Assembly (NCBI RefSeq): GCF_013184805.1
Contig: NZ_JAATNG010000001.1
Span: forward strand, 1,674,001-1,738,000
DNA length: 64,000 nt
From: Pseudoruegeria sp. HB172150
GTDB taxonomy: Bacteria > Pseudomonadota > Alphaproteobacteria > Rhodobacterales > Rhodobacteraceae
Reading direction: 5' to 3'
Of this stretch, positions 45,365 through 52,999 are shown piece after piece. The notes under the pieces are model-generated. The model was not told the DNA's origin. It saw nothing but the letters and a program-made list of their open reading frames with translations, and did not search any database. The stretch's first letter is position 1, and the number at the start of each line of letters is the position of its first letter. The translations under genes were made by a program, and so were the position numbers.

Positions 45365-45372
45365 CGCGGGCA
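45355..45372. repeat. Hairpin with the stop codon in its loop, element repeat family
   Basis: TGCCCGC-TGAC-GCGGGCA, an 18-base perfect hairpin. The TGA stop of the serine recombinase (45362-45364) forms part of the loop. It is the third of six related hairpins in the element. Confidence 0.65.
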
Positions 45373-45407
45373 ACCATTACCTCAGACTCGGAATGCTGTG
45401 GCACTCA

Positions 45408-45425
45408 GGCCCGCTAACGCGGGCC
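45408..45425. repeat. GC-rich hairpin, element repeat family
   Basis: GGCCCGC-TAAC-GCGGGCC, identical to the stem-loop of the primase terminator at 44104-44121 but followed by ACCATTCCCCCAATCA instead of a U-tract; a very similar tail follows the hairpin at 38521. Confidence 0.65.
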
Positions 45426-45507
45426 ACCATTCCCCCAATCACCATTGAACCGCATAGCCTGCCAGCCGCGCAGCCCTGATAGGCTGTAATACTATTGGTT
45501 GATATGA

Positions 45508-45523
45508 GCCCGCGTCAGCGGGC
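45508..45523. repeat. GC-rich hairpin, element repeat family
   Basis: GCCCGC-GTCA-GCGGGC, the inverted-loop form of the hairpin at 45355-45372, followed by AAGTCGC and no U-tract. Confidence 0.6.
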
Positions 45524-45622
45524 AAGTCGCTCAACTCTCAACAGATGACTTTGACTCTCTTCATTGTCCTGACAATCGCCCCAAACATTGTTTCCAAATA
45601 ATAAACCGAGGGTCCCTTTCGG

Positions 45623-45635
45623 GTATACTGTATAC
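45623..45635. promoter_or_regulatory. Palindromic operator-like site
   Basis: GTATAC-T-GTATAC is a 13-bp palindrome containing a -10-like TATACT. No good -35 lies at the right distance, which would suit an activated or repressed promoter for the tape-measure gene. It shares ATACTGTA with the promoter at 38430-38458. Confidence 0.45.
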
Positions 45636-46071
45636 GGGGTGGCAACCGGCTCAGTAGGCGACAGTAAGTATTGGAGTATCGTTTGGGTAAGTTAGCACCG
45701 GGGGACCCGCCCACATTCAAAATATTCGTCCAACTCGCAATATGCCCCTTAGAAAATTTACCTCATTTTCGGCCTAGTAAACATGCCAAAATGACCCGTT
45801 CGCATTTGGCGAAACACCGGATTCAATGGTATAATTCCACATGTCAGGCGCATTACTCTTTTCGTTTTTAATCTCGGGCGAAAAGCGCAAACAGGACTTA
45901 TCACCTAGCGCCTGACGATTCATTCTAATTTGCGTGGTCTAGTCCTCCCGCAAATATGCGCGGCGGGCATGCCTTCTCCCCATCGCCGCGCGCTCCCAGC
46001 GCGTCGCTTCCGTTTCTTGGTTCTGGTTGGGCGGAAGCGACGCGCATCAATCCAGAACAGGCCCCTATCTA

Positions 46072-49000
46072 ATGGAAACCCACGAACTCCGTCTAAAAAT
46101 CAATGCGGCAGCCGCAAAGAGTGGCGCGCGCGAATTTGTCGGTGCAATCAACGCAATCAAAGCCGCCGTACAGACCGCCGACAAGGCTACAGACGGAGCC
46201 TTTCAGCGCATCGATGCATCCAAGGCCACGACAGCCGCAAAGACGACAGAAAAGGCGCTGACACAGACCGACGCGGCAGTGAAACGCCTTGCCGCTTCGA
46301 TGATGAATGCCACGACCACAGCGAGCAATCGCTTTGCACGTTCTATGGAACGGATGAACTTCGCCGGGAACACGGCAGGGATTGTGAAGCTGGAAAAGGC
46401 CTATGCGCAATTCAATCAGACGGTACGAAACGCAGCCAGCCCTGCCGACATCACGCTTGCGACCGCCGAATTCAACAGCGCAGCCAGCGCCGCGAACCGC
46501 GCGAACCGTCAGCTAGAAGAAATTAATACGACCATTCGTGCGAACCAGCGCGCCAGCGATGAGGCCAGCGCCGCACTGGAACGCCTCAAGGGCCAGTACA
46601 ACCCGCTTTATGCCGCATCCAAACAATACGAGACGGCACTAGAAGAAATTGCACTTGCAGAACGCGAAGGCGCGCTATCGGCGCAGGTAGCAAGCGCAGC
46701 CCGCGAGCGCGCCGCAGCGCAGCTTTCCGCGTCCTCTGTCGCAGCCGGTCAATACGGCGCAGCAATGAAAGCGAGCGGGCACCAGACGGCATACATGACC
46801 GCACAGCTAAACGACATTGGCGTTATGCTCGCGAGCGGTCAAAGCCCGCTCATCCTCGCGATTCAACAAGGTACACAGCTAAACCAGCTTTGGGCCATGA
46901 TGGGCACGCGGGCTCAAATCTTTTCCACCATGAAGGCCGGTTTCCTTTCCATGGTCAGCCCAATGAGCTTGCTGACCATAGGCGTTATCGCGGGCGGCGC
47001 GGCCCTTGCACAGTGGGCAATCAACGCATGGTCCGCTGAGGATGCTGGCAAGTCGCTCGAAGACCAGTTGAGTAGCCTAAAAACCCTTTCCTCCGACCTG
47101 TCGAGCACGTTGGACGTGCTCCAAATGACGTCTGACGAACTATCCGCCAAGTTTGGCAAGGCCGCAGAACGCGCCCGCGAAATGGCAATGATTCAAACGC
47201 AGTTGAAGATAGGCGAAATCCGCGACGCGCTCGCCGACAATGCCGCCGAAATCGAAAAATCGGCCCGCGCATTCTCGACGGCGGCAACTGGTGGTCACGA
47301 ACTGAAAACTACGCTGGACAACCTGTCCAACACGTTCGGTATCACGACGCCGCAGGCCCGCGAGCTTAACGACCTTTTGCATGACTACAGCAAGGCCGAT
47401 GGGCTCGACGCACAAGTTGCGGCGCTCCAAAAGTTGCGCGACTACGCGGAGTCAACAGGAATCGAACTCGCCGATTTCCCGAAAGCGCTTCGGAAGGCGC
47501 TTGCGGCAACCGCCGAGTTGAGCAACGAGTCCGACGCCGTTCGCGCGATCATGGCTAAGGCAAAGAAAGAGCTTGAAGGCGGCGCAGATGCTGCCCGTGT
47601 TATCGCCAACGTAAACATGGCGGGGAACATAGGCGCGGCGGCCCAACAGGCTGGGGTACTCGCAAGTCAACTCCGGGCAGCCGCAGCCGCAAGCCAAATG
47701 ATTGGCGCACAGAGCGGGACGCTAGACCCTGTCAGCGGCCTGCCGGTCCCAGACAAGACCGGGCTTAGCTTCGGTCTATCGAATGACAAATACGGAGGAA
47801 CAGTTGGTGGTGATACCATCCTAGGGTTCGGGGACACCTCCAAACCGCTACCTCGCAATGTCGTGGACCTCGTAGACGTCTTTAATCCCAAGACAAAAAA
47901 GGGTGGCGGCGGGGGCGGTTCCGCATCTGACGTCAAGACCTTCGCGGAAGCGCTGAAAGAAATGAATGAAGCGCTGGATTCCAGCCTTGAAAGCATTCAG
48001 GCAGAGAATAACGCATTGCAGCTTCTGGCCATGGGCTACACCGACTCCGAAGCCGCAGCGAAGGTATTGGGCGAGGCGATGCTTAGCGGCGTCAACCCGC
48101 TGGATGAGTCCACGCTTGCTATGGTTCGCCAGATCGAGGCAGCCGAACGCCTTCAAAAAGAACTAACCGAACTGGCGCGAAACCCGGCGAAAGAATTTGT
48201 GGATTCCGTTCCGTCGTGGACGGAAGCCGGAAACCAGATCGAGGAAGGTGTAATTGGCAACCTTCGCGATGGAATCCGCGATCTAATGACCGGGGATTTT
48301 AGCCTTGAGTCCTTGGGCGATGCCATACTCGGGACGTTTGCCGACGTGATCGCCGATCAAGCGACCAAAGAGATTTTGCAGCTATTCGGCTGGGACGAAA
48401 ACGGCATGGGCATTGGCAAGACTATCGCCAAGCTCGGCGGGGAAGAAACCACAGATGCTGCCAGCCTCAGCGAAGGTGCTTCCATGTCCAATGCGATTGT
48501 GAACGGTTCCACGCAGGGCGCGGAGATTATGCGCAACGCCATTGTATCGGCATCCACGCAGGCGGGACAAACCACCGGAAGCACTATCGCATCGCAAATG
48601 AACACTGCCGCAACATCGTCCGGCGCTGTCATGAACACACAGATAAACAGCGGCGGGCAGACGGCAGCAATGCAGATGCAAAACGGCATCGTGTCTGGTG
48701 GTAACACCGCAGCAGCAAGCATGCGAAGCGCATCCAGTGGCGGCGGAGGTGGCGGCCTCTTTAGCGGCGGCGGTATGACAGGTCTTCTTGTAGGCGCGGG
48801 CGTATCGCTGCTTGGATCGCTATTCAGTGGCAGCGATGACGAGGCAGAAGAGGACGACCCGAAAGACCCGGTTGGCATCCGACAGTATGCGGAAGGTACG
48901 CACAACACGTCCGGCATCCCTGCGGTGCTCCATCCGAATGAAGCAGTTATCCCGCTGAGCAAAGGCCGCAAGGTTCCGGTCGAGATGGATGATGGAAACG

Positions 49001-49155
49001 GCGCGGGCAACGGCAAGGGCGGTCGCGGCGGCGTCACCAATAACTACACTTGGCACATTCAAACACCGGATGCGGACTCGTTTCGGAAGTCTCAAACGCA
49101 AATCGCGCAACAGGCCGCCATGGCTGGACAGAAGGCGCAGGCTAAGAATGGGTAA
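46072..49155 (+). CDS. Phage tail tape-measure protein
   Basis: A 1027-residue protein from the ATG at 46072; a TTG at 46027 would add 15 unrelated residues. The N-terminus (LRLKINAAAAKSGAREFVGAI) is the usual tape-measure opening, followed by long Ala/Lys/Glu-rich coiled coil to about residue 225, a hydrophobic membrane-active segment around 305-330, and a Gly/Ser-rich region. The end has the tape-measure pattern GIPAVLHPNEAVIPL and TPDADSFRKSQTQIA, seen widely in Rhodobacterales phages. The protein sets tail length; at about 0.15 nm per residue it would specify roughly 150 nm. No other tail gene is in the element, so it would have to work with proteins of a helper phage. Confidence 0.92.
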   Translation: METHELRLKINAAAAKSGAREFVGAINAIKAAVQTADKATDGAFQRIDASKATTAAKTTEKALTQTDAAVKRLAASMMNATTTASNRFARSMERMNFAGNTAGIVKLEKAYAQFNQTVRNAASPADITLATAEFNSAASAANRANRQLEEINTTIRANQRASDEASAALERLKGQYNPLYAASKQYETALEEIALAEREGALSAQVASAARERAAAQLSASSVAAGQYGAAMKASGHQTAYMTAQLNDIGVMLASGQSPLILAIQQGTQLNQLWAMMGTRAQIFSTMKAGFLSMVSPMSLLTIGVIAGGAALAQWAINAWSAEDAGKSLEDQLSSLKTLSSDLSSTLDVLQMTSDELSAKFGKAAERAREMAMIQTQLKIGEIRDALADNAAEIEKSARAFSTAATGGHELKTTLDNLSNTFGITTPQARELNDLLHDYSKADGLDAQVAALQKLRDYAESTGIELADFPKALRKALAATAELSNESDAVRAIMAKAKKELEGGADAARVIANVNMAGNIGAAAQQAGVLASQLRAAAAASQMIGAQSGTLDPVSGLPVPDKTGLSFGLSNDKYGGTVGGDTILGFGDTSKPLPRNVVDLVDVFNPKTKKGGGGGGSASDVKTFAEALKEMNEALDSSLESIQAENNALQLLAMGYTDSEAAAKVLGEAMLSGVNPLDESTLAMVRQIEAAERLQKELTELARNPAKEFVDSVPSWTEAGNQIEEGVIGNLRDGIRDLMTGDFSLESLGDAILGTFADVIADQATKEILQLFGWDENGMGIGKTIAKLGGEETTDAASLSEGASMSNAIVNGSTQGAEIMRNAIVSASTQAGQTTGSTIASQMNTAATSSGAVMNTQINSGGQTAAMQMQNGIVSGGNTAAASMRSASSGGGGGGLFSGGGMTGLLVGAGVSLLGSLFSGSDDEAEEDDPKDPVGIRQYAEGTHNTSGIPAVLHPNEAVIPLSKGRKVPVEMDDGNGAGNGKGGRGGVTNNYTWHIQTPDADSFRKSQTQIAQQAAMAGQKAQAKNG

Positions 49156-49525
49156 GTGGGCGCCCGTCTATCTCTTTACCGTGCCCGGAACCGATTACGT
49201 CGGATACGCTTCGAACCTGAAAGCCCGGCAGGACCACCGGCACGGCGGGCTAATCCACCGCCCCGGCGCGTTGGGGGACGCCGTACGCGAACTGCGGACG
49301 CGTGATCGCTTTTCACCGACCGTTTTGCAGCCAATCCCAGCGGATGAGGTGAAAGCACTTGTCGAGATATGCCCGGACCCGGACGTGAAGGCGTGGGCTG
49401 CGAACGAGCGCGCCCACTTCAAGCACGACCCTCGCGCATGGTTTCCAGACCACAACCCCGGCGACGCGGTTTCGCGTTTTGTTGCGAAGGCAATTATTCG
49501 CCATCCACCGGGACTATCGCGTTGA
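49148..49525 (+). CDS. GIY-YIG-like putative nuclease
   Basis: A 125-residue protein whose start overlaps the end of the tape-measure gene by eight bases. The N-terminus VYLFTVPGTDYVGYASNLKARQ has the GIY-YIG arrangement (VYLF for GIY, YVG for YIG, then the conserved Arg of LKAR); a glutamate in NERAHF near residue 92 could be the metal ligand. GIY-YIG nucleases include phage homing enzymes and UvrC-type enzymes. The match is divergent and the assignment is an inference from motif spacing. Confidence 0.55.
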   Translation: MGKWAPVYLFTVPGTDYVGYASNLKARQDHRHGGLIHRPGALGDAVRELRTRDRFSPTVLQPIPADEVKALVEICPDPDVKAWAANERAHFKHDPRAWFPDHNPGDAVSRFVAKAIIRHPPGLSR

Positions 49526-49628
49526 CGTTGCGAAAACACAACGTAAACGTTGCCACCGCAGGGCGTGGATAGCCGTGACAGCCTACGCTCCGCAAAGGGC
49601 GGGCCTGCCTCTGGCCTGTCTAAATTGA

Positions 49629-49660
49629 GCGAGGGAGCTAGGTGAGTGAGGCTCCCTCGC
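49629..49660 (+). terminator. Hairpin after the GIY-YIG-like gene
   Basis: GCGAGGGAGC (49629-49638) pairs with GCTCCCTCGC (49651-49660) over 12 bases. It has no U-tract but lies 100 bases after a stop and 70 before the next start, so it may be a terminator or processing stem. Confidence 0.45.
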
Positions 49661-49730
49661 CTCCACCTTCATAAATCCAGCAGTCTTTCGTACCTTGTCT
49701 GACAGTGACATTGCAACCGAGGGGCTGGCG

Positions 49731-49964
49731 ATGGAAAGATTTGCGTGGATACTACCAGTTTTGATTGCAGCGTACGTCTTCCTGACAATTTCGGAGCGAA
49801 TGAACCGCAGGGCGGCGATCGACCAACACAAGGTCAATCTCCGGAAGGGTGGCCTTATCCCACGCGCGCCGCAGGACATACACAAACGTGCCTTACGAGA
49901 AATTGGCGAGGAAACTCCAAACGTCCAATTGCCACGGGTTCGCTATTACGACCCAAATGGATAG
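49731..49964 (+). CDS. Small single-pass membrane protein
   Basis: A 77-residue protein from the ATG at 49731, preceded by GAGGGG. One transmembrane helix at residues 3-20 (FAWILPVLIAAYVFLTIS) is followed by a basic cytoplasmic tail. An in-frame TTG at 49695 adds 12 residues with no ribosome-binding site. Function unknown; candidates include a superinfection-exclusion or holin-like protein, but nothing in the sequence decides this. Confidence 0.55.
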   Translation: MERFAWILPVLIAAYVFLTISERMNRRAAIDQHKVNLRKGGLIPRAPQDIHKRALREIGEETPNVQLPRVRYYDPNG

Positions 49965-50132
49965 GTTCTTAGGAAGCGCATCGCTATCAAACCAGCATAC
50001 CGCCTTCAGAAATTGTGATTCAAAACAAGGGCATATGAAAAGTCCGCAGACACGGCAGACATTGTCCTTGAAGTTTTCAGCCCCCAAGGCTATATACTCG
50101 GGCATTTCCCGGGTGGCCGATGGGAGCGCGTT

Positions 50133-50987
50133 ATGGAAGAGCAAGACGTCAAACCACAAGTGAACGAACCCGCAGACAGTGACGGGGTGGCCCGAAGGCA
50201 GCGGTCGACAATCGACTTTCCGTACATGGACCTTTCTGCGGCGATTGAGGTTGCGGCAGCCGCCTTCGAACGTAATGGCGGCGGCACCGTCCAGCCGGAT
50301 GAGTTGGCTGCGCAGTTGAGCCTTAGTACCAAAAGCTCAGGCTTTCGTACGAGAGTGTCTACGGCGAAGCAATTCGGGCTGATCAACGCGCCTCGTGGGG
50401 CTGATACCGTTGAACTGACGGATCTTGGGCTAAAGATAATCGACCCTGAATGGGAGCGTACGGCGAAAGCCGACGCATTTCTTCGTGTGGATTTGTTCCG
50501 AACAATCTACGATAGTTTCAGGGCGGGCCATTTGCCACCAGCGGCTGCATTGGAACGCAGACTCGTTGGCTTCGGAGTGGCGGAAAAGCAGTCAGAGCGA
50601 GCTAGGCAGGTATTTGAGCGTTCGGCAGAGACAGCAGGGTACTTTGAAAGCGGAAGAGATAAACTTGTTCGCCCTGCGAAACTTCGCGAAGCGGGCGAAG
50701 GATCGAGCCATGGCGAAGGGAAGGCAGAAGGAAATGGCGGTAGCCATGATCAGAGGGGAGGCGAAGCGGGGGGCGCTGGTGACGGCGGAAGCGGGGGAGA
50801 GTTTGATAATGTGGACCCACTGATCAGAGCACTTCTTGCGCATTTGCCCTCTCCGAAGTCCGTTTGGCCAAGAGCCGACCGAGACGCTTGGCTCAAGCTC
50901 GTAGAAGGTAGCCTTGCGTTCATTTACAAAGACGAGAGCGATGCGAGCGGTACAGCGGGTGGACAAAAACAACCCTATTCAGCCTGA
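50133..50987 (+). CDS. Hypothetical protein with winged-helix-like N-terminal half
   Basis: A 284-residue protein I cannot assign. Residues 30-105 look like a winged helix: SAAIEVAAAAFERNGGGTV, then PDELAAQLSLSTKSSGFRTR and ELTDLGLKIIDP. Residues 110-185 are helical and the following 50 residues are a Gly/Glu/His-rich flexible linker, followed by a C-terminal helical piece (VWPRADRDAWLKLVEGSLAF). It overlaps or directly precedes the next gene, an arrangement frequent in toxin-antitoxin and defence pairs. It sits in the cargo zone near attR. Confidence 0.6.
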   Translation: MEEQDVKPQVNEPADSDGVARRQRSTIDFPYMDLSAAIEVAAAAFERNGGGTVQPDELAAQLSLSTKSSGFRTRVSTAKQFGLINAPRGADTVELTDLGLKIIDPEWERTAKADAFLRVDLFRTIYDSFRAGHLPPAAALERRLVGFGVAEKQSERARQVFERSAETAGYFESGRDKLVRPAKLREAGEGSSHGEGKAEGNGGSHDQRGGEAGGAGDGGSGGEFDNVDPLIRALLAHLPSPKSVWPRADRDAWLKLVEGSLAFIYKDESDASGTAGGQKQPYSA

Positions 50988-51402
50988 GTTTCGGTCAGTG
51001 ATGGCACCTAACGGTGCCATGCATGTGGGCGTAATTGATGAGGCTATGGCCTTAAAACTTGGTAGAGCCGAGGGGCTTGTTCGCCTCTTGAATGGTTTCG
51101 ACAATGGTAGACACGCAGGCTTCGGCCTTGCACACATCGAAAGCCATCAAACGCGAAAGAATTATTCTACCGATAAGCTTGGCTTTCGAACGCTGGTACA
51201 TATGGTTGCGTTTTGTTGCGTTGATCCTGACAAAATATCGATTGGAAACAACGGTCGACCAATCCTTTGGAGAAAGAAGGGCCATGTTTGGATCAAATGC
51301 GTGTTGGATTGGTCGGTTGAGAGAGACTGTTGGCACGTCATCACTGCGATCCCAACCGCAAGTTCGCGTGATGCACCGATTTGGGAAAAAGAAGCGGACT
51401 GA
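50941..51402 (+). CDS. Hypothetical protein, possibly BECR-fold nuclease/toxin-like
   Basis: A 153-residue protein if started at the ATG at 50941 (47-base overlap with the upstream gene) or 133 residues from the ATG at 51001. The sequence has the order GLAHIESH, a basic polar stretch, HVWIKCVLDW and WHVITAIPTA; an HIxxH near the N-terminal part and a W.VITAxP strand near the end recall phage-type BECR/barnase-EndoU-like nuclease domains. The similarity is by eye and weak. Paired with the upstream DNA-binding-like gene it could form a two-gene toxin or defence module. Confidence 0.45.
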   Translation: MRAVQRVDKNNPIQPEFRSVMAPNGAMHVGVIDEAMALKLGRAEGLVRLLNGFDNGRHAGFGLAHIESHQTRKNYSTDKLGFRTLVHMVAFCCVDPDKISIGNNGRPILWRKKGHVWIKCVLDWSVERDCWHVITAIPTASSRDAPIWEKEAD

Positions 51403-51901
51403 CCGGCGCGTACCCGATCTGGCTTTACCGGAAGCCCCCGCTGCGTGACGTCATCCCAACTTGCCGGCTAAGGACGGTCCCAACGCTCGCGGAGTCCGCT
51501 CATGCAAACCAAATAGAAGCCTTAAGCGTCAATTTCAAGGCTTGAGTCACAATCGTCTATTTTGCCGCAGGAGTCCTTTTCCGGTTTTTGGGCTTGTGAG
51601 TCAGACGTATGGCTCAAACCTTGAGCCCGCTACAATCGATTGTAAGGAGCCATCCAATCACTACTATTAGGGAGATTAAGCGTTTCCGAGTTGGATGCTC
51701 CGGCTATGTGACGATTCGTATCGTCTTCTAGTCTCACCCCGGAAAAGCGATCCGATTCACCCCAAAATGATTCACCCCTTATTCACCCCTTTATGTGACA
51801 AAAGGTCAAAAACAGCGGGGTGAATCACCGTATTTCGCTGTCAAGCGAACAATCTCACGTTGCTAAATTTCACTGCAACAAACTGAATTATAAGGGGTTT
51901 T
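51403..51901. other. Right terminal non-coding region of the element
   Basis: No supported gene in this 499-base stretch. It is AT-richer than its surroundings and contains the right arm-type boxes at 51754-51826. A short GGCTTGAGTC-type sequence appears twice (51540 and 51618 areas), which I could not interpret. Confidence 0.6.
51754..51826. promoter_or_regulatory. Right arm-type integrase sites
   Basis: GATTCACCCC occurs at 51754-51763 and 51769-51778, ATTCACCCC again at 51781-51789, and the inverted GGGGTGAATC at 51817-51826. The pair 51769-51791 repeats the boxes at 36993-37015 without change. Together with the left set they bracket the element and are the expected arm sites of the integrase. 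Confidence 0.75.
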
Positions 51902-51947
51902 TTGGCTCCGGCGGTAGGGATCGAACCTACGACCAATTGATTAACAG
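51902..51947. repeat. attR: 46-bp repeat inside the intact tRNA-Asn gene
   Basis: Identical to 36881-36926. It comprises the 3' part of the intact tRNA gene, so the integrating element restored the tRNA by bringing its own copy of this sequence. Confidence 0.93.
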
Positions 51948-51977
51948 TCAACTGCTCTACCGCTGAGCTACGCCGGA
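51903..51977 (-). tRNA. tRNA-Asn (GTT anticodon)
   Basis: Read on the minus strand, the acceptor stem TCCGGCG pairs with CGCCGGA, the D-arm GCTCAGCGGTAGAGC follows, the anticodon GTT lies in ACTGTTAATC, and the T-arm holds GGTTCGATCC. The discriminator base is G and CCA is encoded. It is the integration target of the 15-kb element; the integrated copy is complete and should be functional. Confidence 0.95.
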
Positions 51978-52046
51978 ACACCGGCTGTCCGTATAACAAC
52001 ACCGATTCACCGCGTCCAGAGGGAAAACGGTTGATTTTGCGATCTG

Positions 52047-52955
52047 TCACACGCGGTGGAACCGCGCTGAAATCGATAGGCTCGGATGGGCGTGGGCCTG
52101 CTTTCTCTCCACGAGATCAATAAGGTGAGCGAAGACGTTCCGCTCTGCAGCGGGAAGCAGAGCTGGCGGCGTGTCAACGTAGATGGCAGCAGTCAGAGCC
52201 GCCACGGTTGCAGAGCCATTGCTCAGTTCCAACAAGATCTCCTCCTCACGCTGGCGGCGATGTGCAAGCAACCACTCGCAGCGTGCATTGGTCTCCGTGA
52301 TAGGGGAGCCGTGCCCGGGATAGAAGACACGAGAATCTAGCGCTTTGATCCGTTCAACGGAGCGCATGAACGCGCTCAAGTCTCCGTCCGGCGGTGAAAC
52401 GAGCGTGCTGGCCCAGCCCATGACCGTGTCGCCGGTGAAGACCGTGTCGCCCCAACGGAAGGAAACATGGTTTGCCGCATGCCCGGGTGTGTGAAGTACC
52501 TGCAACGTCCAGTCATTACCGCCGACTATCTCACCATCTGCCAGCAATACGTCAGCGCGGAACCCGTTATCCAGACCCTCACCGCCACCGCTCAACCCCT
52601 GGCGAGCAAGCGCCCGCATTGTTTCGCTGCGACCAGCGAAAGCATTGCCGCGGGCAAGAACAGGTGCGCCGGTCTGTTCCGCCAGGAGTGGGGCGAGGCC
52701 GGAATGATCAAGATGCGCGTGTGTGACAAGGATATGTGTGAACCGTTCACCCTTGTTCAGCGCGTGCTGGATCGCACCAAGATGTTCCGGCATCGCCGGG
52801 CCGGGATCAATGATGGCGACATCACCTTCCCCTAGAAAGTAAGTGTTTGTCCCGTGAAGGGCCATCGGGGACGGGTTGGGCGCAAGGATGCGCCGGAGCC
52901 CTGGCTCGAGCACCAAGGGCTCGCCAGCAACGGGGCTCTGCTCGGCCATGTTCAT
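52047..52955 (-). CDS. MBL-fold metallo-hydrolase (LACTB2-like)
   Basis: A 302-residue metallo-beta-lactamase-fold protein starting at the ATG at 52955, with AAGGAAG upstream. The metal motif THAHLDHSG is at about residues 88-96; further ligands fit LHTPGHAANHVSF, VFTGDTVMG and FYPGHG. The C-terminal winged helix (ILLELSNGSATVAALTAAIY) is typical of LACTB2-like enzymes, which cleave RNA or thioesters. It is divergent from the histidine kinase, 44 bases apart. The longer frame up to 53024 overlaps the kinase gene and is not supported. Confidence 0.85.
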   Translation of the reverse strand: MNMAEQSPVAGEPLVLEPGLRRILAPNPSPMALHGTNTYFLGEGDVAIIDPGPAMPEHLGAIQHALNKGERFTHILVTHAHLDHSGLAPLLAEQTGAPVLARGNAFAGRSETMRALARQGLSGGGEGLDNGFRADVLLADGEIVGGNDWTLQVLHTPGHAANHVSFRWGDTVFTGDTVMGWASTLVSPPDGDLSAFMRSVERIKALDSRVFYPGHGSPITETNARCEWLLAHRRQREEEILLELSNGSATVAALTAAIYVDTPPALLPAAERNVFAHLIDLVERKQAHAHPSLSISARFHRV

Positions 52956-52999
52956 GGAAACGCTTCCTTGCCCGGTACCAACGAGGCTATTGCTATCCC

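Larger units (their letters stand above)
45365..46071. other. Long intergenic region before the tape-measure gene
   Basis: No supported gene lies in these 707 bases. They contain hairpins at 45408-45425 and 45508-45523, a palindrome with a -10-like TATACT at 45623-45635, and an AT-richer tract at 45720-45930 that separates the recombinase from the tape-measure gene. Phage tail-assembly chaperone genes usually lie before a tape measure; I do not find a convincing frame for one. This may be the site where neighbouring tail genes were lost, or a control region. Confidence 0.55.
36881..51947. mobile_element. 15-kb integrative element in tRNA-Asn, phage-satellite-like
   Basis: The element lies between two identical 46-bp direct repeats (36881-36926 and 51902-51947) that are the 3' part of a tRNA-Asn gene; the intact tRNA remains at the right end. 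It carries a tyrosine integrase reading towards the left end, short tandem ATTCACCCC boxes at both ends, a chain of seven small overlapping genes including a terminase-small-subunit-like one, a prim-pol/helicase, an iteron cluster, a serine recombinase, a tail tape-measure protein, a GIY-YIG-like protein and three more genes. There is no portal, capsid, protease, large terminase, tail tube or lysis gene. This profile fits a P4/PICI-type satellite or mobilisable island rather than a complete prophage. A decayed prophage is the alternative, although the large genes are intact. Confidence 0.85.

Noticed and set aside
45355-45523. Integron attC sites
   Set aside because: The stems are short and perfect and lack the conserved GTTRRRY/RYYYAAC ends; the integrase of the element is phage-type and no gene cassettes lie between the hairpins.
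45671-45871. 66-codon frame in the region before the tape-measure gene
   Set aside because: It starts at a rare TTG without ribosome-binding site, in AT-rich sequence, and has no recognisable pattern.
52847-52999. N-terminal extension of the histidine kinase
   Set aside because: The extension is Arg/Gly-rich, overlaps the divergent hydrolase gene, and the ATG at 53000 gives the normal start before the first transmembrane helix.
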